DNA of 64,000 nt from Hypericum androsaemum (Eukaryota; Streptophyta; Magnoliopsida; Malpighiales; Hypericaceae), in the NCBI GenBank assembly GCA_963995505.1, contig OZ023192.1, forward strand, positions 11,887,001 to 11,951,000, written 5' to 3'. Of the stretch, positions 25,754-37,865 are shown piece by piece. Numbering within the stretch: position 1 is the stretch's first letter; each line of letters opens with the position of its first letter. The position numbers and the translations under genes were made by a program. Under the pieces are notes generated by a model. It was not told where the DNA came from. It searched no databases and saw only the letters and a program-made list of their open reading frames with translations.

Positions 25754-27268
25754 ATGGCGGCCTACTACTGCAACCCGAGCGACCCTTTACTCGGGTCGGG
25801 TTATTTCACCTCCATGGACGTGTTCCATCGCGGGTCGTCCTCCCAAGGCCAGAGTTTGGTGCTTGATAGCGAGAAAGGTGAACTGGTTAAGGCACCGGCA
25901 GGAATTGGGAAGAAAAATGGCGGGGTGTCCGAAGCCAAAGCGCTGGCTGCTTTGAAGAATCATAGCGAGGCCGAGAGGAGGAGGAGGGAAAGGATCAATG
26001 CCCATCTAGACACTCTTCGAGGTCTTGTCCTCTCCACAGACAAGGTTAGACTCGTTCTTGATCAGTTATGTTTTTGTGTTTCTCTTTTATATATCCGGTT
26101 CGAGTTATTCTCCACGCCGTCCGATATCCGGACACTCACCCGATATTTAGCTCTATTTATCAGCTATGAAACTCATCTGAAATTAATTATTTTTTTTGGT
26201 TGACACTCTAAGAATCAACTTAAATATCCAAGATCTTAAGTTCCTTCCTACTGATTTATTTGTAGACCAGGACAAGTTTCGCTGAGAGTTCCATGTTTCA
26301 CCATGGCTAGGATATATGAAAATTTATTAAACAAACTTTTTTTTAGTGTAGAGAATTGTCGGACTCTGGTGATTCTCGTTATTATTTTTTTCATTCGTAA
26401 AACTTGAACTCAAGAAACATCTATATGGAGAGGGATACAGCCCTTCAATTTTATGATGCATAACACGGCATCTTAAACTGGAAATGTGCCAAAAAAATTC
26501 TATTACTTTCTTATCATTAAAGATCATTATCATATGATGAGGCTGCAATTTTGTTTGGAAAGTCAAACCAAATCAGCTGAGCTATTCATCTAGGTGTCGG
26601 CTCATTTTCAACTCTCTTTTTTTCCTTTCTTTTCATTTTCTAGGTAAGGGAGGTTTGTTTAGTCAATTATTATGTAACTTCTGTACAGCTCTAGGGAGGC
26701 ATTATCTTCAATATAAAGAACATTTCTTGCTGCTATTCTAATAAATGATATGGACTCGTATAATTTTTTTTAAAATTGACCATCTCAGATGGACAAAGCC
26801 ACATTGCTTGCTGAAGTCATTAACCAAGTGAAAGAACTGAAGGAGGCTGCTGTCGAAGCAAGCGACGGGCTTCTGATCCCGATGGACGACGACGAAGTTC
26901 AAGTCGAATCGTGCAATAGCGGAGCAGAGGACGGAACTTTGTCATTCAAGGCCTCTGTCTGCTGCAATTATCGACCCGAGCTACTGTCGGAAATAAGACA
27001 AGCCATTGATTCCCTCCAACTGAAGATGGTGAATGCAGAGATATCAACTCTGGGAGGCCGGCTGATGACTGTTCTTTTCCTCACCAGCTGCAGAAGAAGC
27101 AACGATGACTCCGAGGCCTCGGATCTGCTTGCTTACTCCATTAAGCAGGCATTGAGTTCTGTGCTGGAGAAAGGATCTGCCTCGGCAGAATACTCACCAA
27201 GAACAACAGCACATCCAAGCAAGAGAAGGCGGATCTCGTTCTTCGAATCCTCCAGTTCGTCTTCTTGA
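25754..27268 (+). CDS. bHLH transcription factor, TMO5/bHLH30-bHLH51 type
   Basis: This is a nuclear DNA-binding regulator expected to bind E-box/G-box DNA as a dimer. Two exons, 25754-26044 and 26789-27268, give 256 residues; the intron interrupts the helix-loop-helix between STDK and MDKATLL, with GT-AG sites. The basic region reads NHSEAERRRRERINAHL, with the His70-Glu74-Arg78 set that contacts CANNTG. Helix 2 is KATLLAEVINQVKELK. The C-terminal part (FKASVCCNYRPELLSEIRQA to AEISTLGGRLMT) matches the ACT-like domain of this clade, whose members include vascular regulators in Arabidopsis. The family usually has this intron position and size. The ATG chosen opens the MAAYYCN start; no in-frame ATG lies upstream. 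The exact orthologue is uncertain. Confidence 0.9.
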
Positions 27269-27269
27269 T

Positions 27270-27944
27270 TCGATCTCCTTCGAGCAAGCACGGAGATCTT
27301 AAACACGAAAGTTCCAAAGCTGATACGATGCAGAGCTAATTGTACAATAACTGCAGTCATCTAAATCATAGAGCATATCAGTTTTTTGCTACTGCTGCCT
27401 CAAGTATTAAAGAGAGGTTGGCATCTTCTTTGTATTGCAGCAACACAAGTATTGTAAAGTTGAAAATTTCAAGTCCTTGAATATATGATGTATAATCCTT
27501 TGTAAAAAAATGTTATGTACAACAAGAAAATAAAATAAAAATTTTCAATTTTGAATTCTAAGGAAAGTGATCATTTTTTTACAAATTTATGGAAGATGGT
27601 CATCATTTTTCAAGTTTATGAAAGAAGATAATTTTTCATAAGGGAATAGGTAATCAAATATAACCAATTAGTATTATCAAATATACCTACTTTGATCGAA
27701 GTACCATCCGTAAACACCAATTGGGCAGTACAGATTTGACTGAGTAGCGTTCAAATCCTAATTATAACAATATTTTACTTATAAAAATACCATCGGTAGA
27801 CAAAAAACAAAGTTTAGTGATGGTTATAGATAAAAAAAATTCAGTGACCATCATGAGACTCGAAAATAGTTTAATGACCATGACTATCGATAGCTAAAAA
27901 AAGATTTGAAAATGTGTAGACAATGAAGTTCATGATTATAATAT
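27270..27944. other. 3' UTR and intergenic DNA after the bHLH gene
   Basis: The 3' UTR of the bHLH gene probably ends around 27480-27540. Beyond it the sequence is AT-rich with no gene or clear element end. Confidence 0.4.
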
Positions 27945-27953
27945 TTTTATAAT

Positions 27954-28750
27954 AGAGAAATTACTATAAAGTTCCTGATATTTAACGAAACACTCGTAGT
28001 TTAAAATAATGGACCTCTCAAGTCTCCAGCGGATCAACTGCTGATAATTTTTTTTATTACCCTTATACCCTTTCAAAAAATTAATAAAAAAACAAAGACC
28101 ATCTTCTACCTTGGCCATCTTCTACATTAGGCGCCATATGATTGCTTCCGCAGAAACCAAACCAACCCAACATTTCACAACCCGCAATTATCAACTACTA
28201 GAGAATTTCAATAAAATCAACCCAGAACCTTGTTTGAAGGCTGACGACGTCGACTTAAATTGCCCAGAACGACGCCGATGGACGGCGATAGGTCTTGACT
28301 GGGTTTTTGGGACGACGAACGGCAATGGGTCTTGGCTGGGGTTGACGTCGGCGGCGAGCTCCTTGGATTTCTTCTTCGTTTTCCCTTTTTCTCCCACGTT
28401 GGGAGACGATGAGTGACATTGACGAGGAACAAGAACAATTTTGGAATAACTTCATTTTGGGAACAGAGGTCCGCGACCGTGCGCTGGAGAGGGAGAGCTG
28501 GTGGCGGGTCAAGAAGAGGCAGGAGGAGCCAACGGCATCGACGTCGCCGGAAATTGGGTTTTTTTTTTTAATTTTTTTGCAAGGGTATAATGTTCATATA
28601 AAAATTTTGGTTGAACACTGATATCAGCAATTGACTCACTAGAGATCTGAGAGATGCATTATTTTAAATTAGAAAAATCTATAAAGGTTATTGAAAATAT
28701 GACTAAAATTGGTGTTTTGTTAAACACAGAAAACTTAGGATAATTTTTCC
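27954..28750. mobile_element. Small Mutator-like element, diverged
   Basis: Diverged inverted ends read GAGAAATTACTATAAAG on the left and GGAAAAATTATCCTAAG on the complement of the right, sharing TTAAAATAATG and CCTCTCA-like blocks further in. A perfect 9-base duplication TTTTATAAT flanks it (27945-27953 and 28751-28759). The centre (about 28220-28540) is GC-rich, possibly captured DNA, but no protein is recognisable. Confidence 0.75.
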
Positions 28751-28759
28751 TTTTATAAT

Positions 28760-29400
28760 TGTTGTGATTTTTTTTCCAAAAACGATGTGAACATAATCGA
28801 GAGTAGGCTGCGATGTTGGGCAGGAACATCTGCATGCCAATCTGATTAGACGAGCACGTGACCTGATTGATCGAGCATGAGTTACACAGATACAGCATAC
28901 CTTCCAAGAAGGGAATCAGGTGACTGATTTCCTATCGAAGTATGCTTTGACTATAGATTATGCTTATATTTTTTCTGATTTACTTTTTGGTTTTTGCATG
29001 GATGTATATTTGGACAACATGAAGGGAACTAGTCTACTTTGATGTACACACTAATATTTCAGCACGTAGTTAATAAAGATTAGTAGGTACTCTACCCCTC
29101 GATTTCTATTTAAAAAAAGATTTTCCAACATCGATAGCGATGAAAAGATAGACTTGATAAATGACAAAATAATATACAGAAAAACTACAAATTAGAGAAA
29201 GATGGGGATTTTTTTTAATAGGTGGGAGGTATTAGAGAAAGATGGACCCAGCAGCAGTCAATCCGGCCAACACTAGTACCTAAAGCAAAACAAAGAAATT
29301 GAAGAGGATTTATCCAAATAGCTAATTGATTTAGATTCACCTAAAAAATAAATCTTACTAATTTAACAGAATTCCAGTCTGAATATAGTGGTTATCTGGA
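28760..29400. other. Intergenic DNA
   Basis: I see no gene, RNA or repeat boundary here. Confidence 0.4.
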
Positions 29401-29429
29401 CATAAGGACAATGTACCTTCTCCAGTGGG

Positions 29430-29715
29430 TAATTTTTCAAAACGGGGTTTATTTCCCCGACAATTCCCTGAATGGGGTTGTCAGGGGATATTTTCCTTGT
29501 CTGGGGTCGAGCTAGAAACCGCTCAGTGGGGAACGTTTTTCCTTCGCACGAAACCGCTGCTCGGGCAGCGTGTTTTTTGTTTGCCAAAAATCGCTCCACG
29601 AGGAGCGTTTTTTGGTTTGCCAAAAACCGCTTCCAGTGGAGCGTTTTTTGGTGTCACCGAAAAAAAATTAGCACAAAAACGCTCTATTTTGAGCGTTTTT
29701 TGGTTTTCATCAAAA
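29430..29715. repeat. Array of hairpin-forming units
   Basis: At least four successive units of 35-37 bp (about 29515-29651), plus a fifth spaced further on (about 29674-29700), can each fold into a hairpin. Examples are AAAAATCGCTCC with GGAGCGTTTTTT (29585-29614), and CGCTGC with GCAGCG (29555-29570). Stem bases change in pairs between units. A further hairpin, CGGGG with CCCCG, lies near 29443-29461. No coding role is evident. Confidence 0.7.
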
Positions 29716-29734
29716 AAAAATTAGCTTGCTCTTG

Positions 29735-29806
29735 TTTAGAATTGAACTAAAGACCTCAGATTTATTAAAGAGCGCTTTAACCAATTGGGCTACGAGAGCG
29801 TATTGA
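29735..29806 (-). repeat. tRNA-like sequence, possible SINE promoter
   Basis: The minus strand reads CTCGTAGCCCAATTGGTTAA, like a pol III A box region, and then AGTTCAATTC, like a B box. The spacing resembles tRNA, but the cloverleaf is not intact. It is probably a tRNA-derived retroposon head and not a functional tRNA. Confidence 0.35.
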
Positions 29807-29824
29807 TTTATGACTTTGTAATAA

Positions 29825-30764
29825 ATAATATATATTATATAAATACGGAATCAACCTTTATAAATACATATTTATGTTACACATTATTTATTTCGTAAAT
29901 ACATATTTATATTACACATTATTTATTTCGTAAATACGTATTTATGTTATACATTATTTATTTCGTAAATACGTATTTATGTTACACATTATTTATTTCG
30001 TAAATACGTATTTATGCAATACATTATTTATTTCGTAAATACATATTTATGCAATACATTATTTATTTCGTAAATACATATTTATGCAATACATTATTTA
30101 TTTCGTAAATACGTATTTATTTTACACATTATTTATTTCGTAAATATGTATTTATGCAATACATTATTTATTTCGTAAATACGTATTTATGTTACACATT
30201 ATTTATTTCGTAAATACGTATTTATGCAATACATTATTTATTTCGTAAATACGTATTTATGCAATACATTATTTACTTCATAAATGCGTATTTAAGCAAT
30301 ACATTATTTATTTCATAAATGCGTATTTAAGCAATAAATTATTTATTTTATAAATGCGTATTTATGCAATACATTATTTATTTTATAAATACTTAATTAT
30401 GTAATACATTATTTATTTCATAAATATATTTTATGTAATATATTAATTATTTCATAAATACATATTTATGAAATACATATTAATAAATTATTTATTACAT
30501 AAATATATATTTATGAAATAAATAATGTATTACATAAATACGCATTAATGAAATAAAATAATCTATTACATAAATGCGCATTTATGAAATAAATAATGTA
30601 TTACATAATTAAGTATTTATGAAATAAATAATGTATTGCATAAATACGCATTTATAAAATAAATAATTTATTGCTTAAATATGCATTTATAAAATAAATA
30701 ATGTATTGCTTAAATACGCATTTATGAAGTAAATAATGTATTGCATAAATATGTATTTATGAAA
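29825..30764. repeat. AT-rich minisatellite with an internal inversion
   Basis: From about 29830 to 30450, some 17 copies of a roughly 35-bp unit occur (TAAATACGTATTTATG then CAATACATTATTTATTTCG). From about 30480 to 30764 the same unit continues in the opposite orientation. The two arrays face each other around 30465, making a very large inverted repeat. It runs straight into the assembly gap. Confidence 0.9.
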
Positions 30765-30964
30765 NNNNNNNNNNNNNNNNNNNNNNNNNNNNNNNNNNNN
30801 NNNNNNNNNNNNNNNNNNNNNNNNNNNNNNNNNNNNNNNNNNNNNNNNNNNNNNNNNNNNNNNNNNNNNNNNNNNNNNNNNNNNNNNNNNNNNNNNNNNN
30901 NNNNNNNNNNNNNNNNNNNNNNNNNNNNNNNNNNNNNNNNNNNNNNNNNNNNNNNNNNNNNNNN
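30765..30964. other. Assembly gap (200 N)
   Basis: A run of exactly 200 N, the usual placeholder for a gap of unknown size. It begins inside the inverted minisatellite, which would explain why assembly failed. Frames shown across it carry no information. Confidence 0.98.
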
Positions 30965-32648
30965 AATTGAGAAAAAAATACAAGTATCCTTCTAATTTAA
31001 ACATTTGTTAAATGACTTGATGATGTTAGAGCACAACATTTTGTATCACCCGTTGGACAATGAGGTCATGTCGTTTTCTTTTTTAACATGCAACAACAGC
31101 GCCACCTTGCTTTTGGGTCGGTTGGGGTCTATGGTATTTAAATTTCTTTTACAAGAAATTGAACGTTTGAATTTTATTTTTGTTTGAAGGTCAGAGGGAG
31201 AAGAAGGAAAAGGTAGAACAAATAATAATCGAGCTATTACATTTATCTACCTCACAAAAATAGAAGACAATAAGATGCCACATATGTCAAATATATAACA
31301 ATCAAATAATAACTAAATACTTTTAAAAAGAATATGAACTCTATAATATTGTAATTTTTAATATTGTGAAAAGTAGACAATTAAAGCTTTTGGCTAATTA
31401 AATTTTAAAATAATTTAGTATGAACGGACTCGCTATACATGTATGTCCCTATTTTATAATATTTTTATTGTTATTATAGTGATTATTTTGAGTAGAGTCT
31501 TTACAGTATAGGCTCGAGAAGTGAGTGGTTGACATGTTCAAAGGTTTAAATGTTATGTCCAAATTATTTGAGTATTTGAATGGTTTGATAATGATGATGT
31601 CTCAACTGTAAACTATTTTTAAAATGCTTGGGCATGTCCTCGGGTTAGAGTATGTACAACTTATTGAGTAGCGAAACTCACCCATATTTGCAATGTAAAC
31701 TATTTTTAAAATACTTGGGAACGTGTGTTCTATGGGCTGAATTCACACTGGCTGTTTGACACTTTATAGCCACTTTTGTGCGCTGACCCGTCGTTTAGGG
31801 TTTCTTATTCTTAAACTTGTAGTTTGCAAGATTATTATGATAGAGCTTTCCCATGTTTTATTCGATTCTTGATATCAAATAGATAATTTTGATAAATATG
31901 GGTATGACGTGACTTGAACCCGAGAACTTTTCTAGATAATCAAAGTCATTATCGAGTCTTTATCTAGATGATGTCTCGCTCAATCATCTCTTTTTACATT
32001 TGTTAGTCATGAATTCAAGACCTTCAGCCCTACATGAAACTATCATTGATTGTCTCAAATTTTCATAGTAAAAGAATGTGAGAGATATCCATCCAACATG
32101 ACCATCTTAAAACTTATTTTAGATTAGGATATTTCAAAAATAATTGAGAAAAAATACGAGTATCCTTCTAATTTAAATATTTGTTAAATGACTTGATGAT
32201 ATTAGAGCACAACATTTTATTGGTACATTGCACCAATGTTATTTGTATATCATACTAATATCATTCGTACATTGTACCAATATCATTCGTACTTGTATCA
32301 TACTTCATCACCAATATAACAACTCTCATTTTACATATGTGATTGCTTTGTTTATTTTTTCTTTTTTGATATTTTCATAACTGTATTATTTATAATTTGT
32401 AGCTTAATTTATTTAATAATAATTTTCTAATATTACTCCTGATTATCTTGTTATTATCTAGATTATCATCCAAACTTTTTTTAATTCCCATTGGTAGAGA
32501 TTACACCAGTCCCAGCAGAATCTCTGCTCCAACTCCGTTTCTTGTCTGTCCCTAACAATATACGTTCTCTCTCTACTAACTTGCCACGCAATTCCCTTAA
32601 AATTCTTTATTTTCTCTTCCCTTTCTTTTCCCTTCTCTTTTTTTTAAA
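30965..32648. other. Intergenic DNA with a 78-bp direct repeat, upstream of ATG7
   Basis: The block starting AATTGAGAAAAAA at 30965 and ending CACAACATTTT near 31043 recurs at about 32142-32220 with few changes. A shorter repeat (GTAAACTATTTTTAAAAT) occurs at about 31608 and 31694. No protein is recognised. The last 150 bases, pyrimidine-rich near 32560-32640, are probably the ATG7 5' leader. Confidence 0.55.
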
Positions 32649-35600
32649 ATGGCTGGACACAAGGAGGGAGAGAGCGGCGGATCCCTGCTGCGATTCGCGC
32701 CGTTTCAGAGCTTCGTCGACGAAGGTTTCTGGCACAAGTTGTCGTCTTTGAAGCTGGACGAGCTCGGTGTCGATGATTCTCCGTTGCCCATCACCGGTAC
32801 CTCTCTTAAATTTACTTCCAATTAGCTCAATTGGGTTCTTTCTTATGGTGTAGAGGAAATAAAGATTGCGACTTTGTGGTTCTATGTTGGTTCTGCTCTG
32901 TTCTGGTTCATGGGGTTTTGTTAAAGTTGCGACCTTTAACTTGAATTGAGCTTAATTTGGTCGGATATGGAGATAATGAAGCTGGTTCCTTTCGTTGGGT
33001 GATGGGCTTTTGTTAAAGCTAGAAAGAAAGATTGCGACTTTGTGGTTCCATGTTGGTTCTGCTCTGTTCTGGTTGATGGGTTTTTATTAAAGTTGCGATC
33101 TTCAACTGGAATTGAGCTTAATTTGGTCGGATATGGAGGTAACGAAGCTGGTTCCTTTGCTGGGTGCTTCGCTTTTTTCAGGTTTCTATGCGCCTTGTTC
33201 GCATTCTCGGGTATCCAACAACTTGGGCCTCCTCGCGGAATCTTTGCGTGGTAAGGATGAGCAGCCCTCCTCGTCCCGCGGGAATCGCAACAGGTGCTAT
33301 GCTCCGGGAACTCTGTACAACACTAATACTTTGGAGGCGTATCATGCATTGGACAGGGAGAGGTTGCTCAAGCAAGAGGCGCAAAAGGTATATCGTGTCT
33401 TTGTGGTGTTTCAAGCCCCCGGTCCTTTAGAATTGTTTGCTTTCGTTGTGATTAGTCGATCGTGTATAAATTGAGTTCAATTGAAAGGCGGTTTCTTATT
33501 GTTGTTTTTTAGATTTGGGATGATATATGCTCCGGAAAGGCAGTGGAGGATAGTGCAATATTGTCCCGGTTCCTTGTGATCTCATTTGCCGACTTGAAAA
33601 AGTGGAGCTTCCATTACTGGTTTGCTTTCCCTGTTCTGGTGCTTGATCCTCCTGCTGTGTTGATTGATCTGAAGCCCGCTTCACAATGGCTTACCTTAGA
33701 AGAGGTGCTCGAGATGTAAATATCCTTGGTTTAGGCTAGACCATTACTTCTTTTCTTTATCTAACTAATGCAAAGGAGTTTGTTAAATGCAGGCAGAATC
33801 GGTTTCAGCGGCTTGTAATGCCTGGCGTACCTCAACATCGACCACAGGTAAGCTATTCCCCCGTCCTTCCAATTACAAGTGAAATCTTTACCGTTCCTTC
33901 TTTTCATATGATTTTTTCGAGTTTCTAACTAGTTAGCTTGCCACAGATGTGCCCTACTTCTTGGTCAGTATTGCTTCCAACTCACACGCCAGTGTTCTCC
34001 ACTTAAAGGAGTGGGAGTCTTGCCAGGGTGATGACCAAAAGGTTTGTTTGCTCTTCCTGTCGTTTAGGAAGTAAATAATTGTTCTCAATTGGTATAGGAA
34101 CGCGAAATGATGAACTGTTAAAGTACTTATCTTATTACTCCATAATATTATCTTTGACAGGTGCTCTTTGGCTTTTATGATCCATGTCATCTTCCTAATA
34201 ATCCAGGGTGGCCTCTCCGAAACTTTCTTGCCTTCATTTATTCAAGATGGAACCTCAAGAATGTTCGCTTTCTATGCTATCGGGAGAGTCGTGGGTTTCC
34301 TGATCTTGGGTTGTCTCTTGTGGGTGAAGCCTTGATCAATGTTTCACAAGGTAGACCGGCAAGAATAGGGTAACACTCTTTTCTGGATACCATTGGTGTC
34401 TCCTTCACCTTAAATTCCTGCCACGAAATCCTTGACTTCATGGTGTTATTTATCCAGATTGGAAAGATCAACAGACTCTACCTAATGCAGTTGGATGGGA
34501 GCTCAACAAGGGCAGATCTGCGTCCAGATCGATAAACCTAGCTAGATCTATGGACCCAACCAAGTACAGTAAATTCTCTATAAATCAATAGCCTTGAGAC
34601 CCTGAACTTTTTTAAATTTAGATATTTATTAATTAAGCAATATTAGCAGCAACAATTTTTCACAATTTTTTGGCACAGTTTGAAAAGACGACGCTAGAGC
34701 TTTTGCATGCAATGAGAACATTTAGAAAAGAAATCTAAATAGATTTATATTTAAAGAAAAAAGGAACACTAGAGCTTATTGAAGCATTATGTTCTTTTCC
34801 AGGTTAGCTGAATCTGCAGCCGACTTAAATTTAAAACTGATGAGGTGGCGTGCAATGCCATCGCTTAACTTAGATAAGTTATCTTCTATGAAATGCCTTC
34901 TGTTGGGAGCTGGTACACTAGGTTGCCAGGTTGCTCGGATGCTAATGGTTAGTATTTCAAAGCATTCAAGTATGAAGTTGTTATTTCCGATTCTGGGTTC
35001 GGGATTCTTATAAGAAATATGCAAATTTTTTGCATTTGCAGTCTTGGGGTGTCCGTAAAATTACACTGCTCGACAATGGCAGGGTGGCTATGTCAAATCC
35101 ACTCAGGCAATCGCTATATACGATGGATGACTGCCTTAACGGTGGTCAGTTTAAGGCCGAGGCTGCAGTGCAAAGCCTTAAGAGAATATTTCCATCCGTG
35201 GTAATTGTCTTTACTTTCCGCATCGAGATATGATATCGGGATCAAAAAGTGGCTTTCTTATTGCTCATGTTTGATTCTTTATTGTATTAGGAGGCGAAAA
35301 GTTTTGTAATGCCTATACCGATGCCTGGACATCCAGTAACGAGACAAGAGGAGGAAAGTGTTGTCAATGATTGTACACTTCTGCAACATTTAGTGGATTC
35401 CCATGATGCAATTTTCTTGCTGACTGATACTAGGGAAAGCCGGTGGCTACCGACACTATTTTGTGCAAATTCGGACAAGGTTTTCATTTTTCATTTTTCT
35501 GCAAGTAATAGGATCGGTTGCCAATCCACTTCTTTACATTGATGATGTTGCATCTGTTACGTTCTTCCTGGACAGATCACCATAACTGCAGCTCTGGGAT

Positions 35601-36607
35601 TTGATAGCTTCTTGGTAATGCGGCATGGACCTGGTCCGCTCAGCTCTACGGATAACTTAAAAGCTAAAGATTCGAATTCCTTGTCTGCTGATATTGCGAA
35701 TGTCACTTTAGCGGATAGAGGACAGAGATTGGGCTGTTACTTTTGCAACGATGTGGTGGCACCGACTGATGTAAGTTCGTTAATCCAAATGCATATGGCA
35801 TTTTATCGTTTTTTCCAATAAGCTTTATCTAGAGAGTTCTTTTCTCTTTGCAGTCTACTGCCAATCGTACTCTGGACCAGCAATGCACAGTTACACGTCC
35901 CGGATTGGCTCCAATAGCTTCTTCTCTTGCTGTCGAACTTTTTATCAACATCTTGCATCATCCTCACGGGTAAGTCTCTATTGTAAAAACCTTTGAATCG
36001 TTTTAACAATGTAATTTTTACTTCTCTTCGTCAGTGTTTCCTTTATATATGATGCAATAACCTCCTGGATTCCTTCCCATGCCTGCAGAATTTATGCTCA
36101 AGGCGAGATTTCAAACGCTGTTAATGGTGTAACCGACGAGCAACCTCTTGGTATACTACCTCATCAAATTCGAGGATCGCTGTTCCAATTTTCACAGATG
36201 ACGCTGGTGGGCCACGCATCCACCAGTTGTACTGCCTGTTGTTCCACGGTAAGTTTTGATTGATGCAATTCGTTTCTTCTTTCCATTTGATTGATGAAAC
36301 CTGGTTAGCATCCGCCCTGCTGGCAGCGTTGGCACATGAGACGTGCCGATCTTGTAAAATTCGGGCAGAATCATAATCACTGCTCAGAGTAAACTGCACG
36401 AAACGAAGGCTCCGGATGTAACGAAATGGGTTTACGCAGGTGGTGTCCGAGTACCGGAAAAGGGGAATGGAATTCCTTCTGAAAGTGTTCAATCATCCTA
36501 CCTACCTGGAAGATCTCACAGGACTAACAGAGCTACAGAATGCCGCCGACTCGTTCGAAGTGGAGTGGGAAAACGATGTCGACGACGATGATTGCGTCGA
36601 AATATAA
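32649..36607 (+). CDS. ATG7: Autophagy E1-like activating enzyme ATG7
   Basis: ATG7 activates the ubiquitin-like proteins ATG8 and ATG12 with ATP and passes them to ATG3 and ATG10, so it is essential for autophagosome formation in the cytosol. Fourteen exons join in frame to 707 residues, near the family's usual length: 32649-32796, 33182-33387, 33513-33704, 33793-33847, 33947-34041, 34161-34350, 34458-34563, 34803-34947, 35042-35200, 35291-35479, 35576-35770, 35854-35969, 36089-36248 and 36440-36607. The N-terminal domain opens [20 protein letters not shown]. The nucleotide loop GAGTLG is at residues 366-371 ([15 protein letters not shown]), followed by [11 protein letters not shown]. The catalytic Cys is residue 571 in [24 protein letters not shown] and [11 protein letters not shown] precede an acidic tail. 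All introns are GT-AG and no lesion is seen. The start is the only ATG before the conserved N-terminus. Confidence 0.96.
32860..33170 (+). repeat. Tandem duplication in ATG7 intron 1
   Basis: About 165 bp of intron 1 (32797-33181) is present twice. GATTGCGACTTTGTGGTTC starts near 32865 and again near 33030, and GAGCTTAATTTGGTCGGATA also occurs twice. The copies differ by small changes and do not touch the splice sites. Confidence 0.8.
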
Positions 36608-36917
36608 CTGCCACAGCTGCAATTGCTGATTTTTAACTCACAGATGTCTTGTTAATTGTACATATGGAAGATTTACTGATCTTTTTTTTAGTGCATTTAT
36701 GTTGACTTCTTGATTCAATGATCCATTGTGAGCTGGGATAGAGAAAAGCTACATTATTCTCTTCCGGGTGCAATTCGAACCTATCATTTGTCGGGTTCTA
36801 TTCAGAGATGGTTCTCCCAATAATGTAAAGGTATTGGGCACAAATGTTGAAGATTGGGTGCCATTTTAAATTGTTTTGCTTACAAATAAAAGTTGATTGA
36901 CGGAGAGAAGTAATGAG
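36608..36917. other. ATG7 3' UTR and spacer before the tRNA gene
   Basis: About 310 bases separate the ATG7 stop codon from the tRNA. The first part should be 3' UTR; no other gene is seen. Confidence 0.5.
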
Positions 36918-36988
36918 GCACCAGTGGTCTAGTGGTAGAATAGTACCCTGCCACGGTACAGACCCGGGTTCGATTCCCGGCTGGTGCA
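36918..36988 (+). tRNA. tRNA-Gly, anticodon GCC
   Basis: A complete 71-base cloverleaf is visible. The acceptor stem pairs GCACCAG with CTGGTGC, with discriminator A at 36988. The D arm carries the A box (TGGTCTAGTGG) and the T arm the B box (GGTTCGATTCC). The anticodon loop is CTGCCAC, giving GCC. No intron is present. A run of T residues (36995-36999) follows at once, as a pol III terminator. It decodes GGC and GGU glycine codons. Confidence 0.97.
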
Positions 36989-36994
36989 GAATTC

Positions 36995-36999
36995 CTTTT
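36995..36999 (+). terminator. Pol III terminator of tRNA-Gly
   Basis: TTTTT begins seven bases after the tRNA 3' end, the normal RNA polymerase III stop signal. Confidence 0.75.
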
Positions 37000-37857
37000 T
37001 AAAATTTTAATCTTTGGAACCCTTTTGTACATGAAAAATTGGCAACTTGAAGTAGAGTTTAAAAGCCCCAAAAATCTCACCAGGAAAGAGAACCCCCCCT
37101 AATTGTTTAAAAACTTCTTATTTGTTTTGTTTCTGGTAGAAGACTTGATCACCTTCTAAACTTGGAGGTCAACCATAATTAGAATTGCTACGAGACGGCA
37201 AGAGAAACTTTTCCCAAATGGCAACAGTTGCTGGCCGAAAAGTACAATCCATTTTTTCCTCGGGAATATTATGTCCTAATGTGCTACTTGACATGATAAA
37301 TTTTGGTGGGCGTTACGATAACATCGACTAGAGTTTAAAAAGATATAGCAGTTTAAGCTTACTCCTCACGGTGGACGTGTAATCTTTTGCTTGTTAATGA
37401 GCTCATCTCCACGAACAATAAATTTGCGAGAGAGTTGTTGTAGTTTAAGTAACATGTCTCGAATTTAAGTTTGACTTTTTAAAAAGTCATATCCATCTCG
37501 AAACTAAATTATTCGGTACAGTGTTAAGATAGCAAGTGATATAAATTAATTAGTATTTGAATGCACTCGCTCTATTTTAACTAGATTAGTATTAGTCTTG
37601 CCTCTTTTAAATCCAATTTTATAGTTAGTGGAATGACCAATTTGAGAGTCTCGTTTGGCATTCTACGAGTCACATGCGTTTGCCTCGTCATGTATGACGG
37701 CTCCGTGTCAGATGGCGCTTTTCTATCAGATTTCATGCGCAAAGGATTGCACGTCCGGGTCTTACGTCCTTTTACTGAATTGTCTCCGGTAGTATTCACG
37801 CTATATAAGTACCTTTGATATATAAAATACGTAGATATGAGCGAACTCTCATTGTTA
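37000..37857. other. Intergenic DNA
   Basis: No gene or element end is supported in this stretch. Confidence 0.4.
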
Positions 37858-37865
37858 TTTGTTAC

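Noticed and set aside
29363..29750. Open frames with repeated peptide FFLAKNR-like words on both strands
   Set aside because: They are translations of the hairpin array; palindromic DNA gives similar frames on both strands.
29735..29806. Functional tRNA gene
   Set aside because: A and B box-like words exist, but the acceptor and anticodon stems do not pair properly.
30687..31004. Open frames spanning the N run
   Set aside because: They are produced by unknown bases and satellite sequence.
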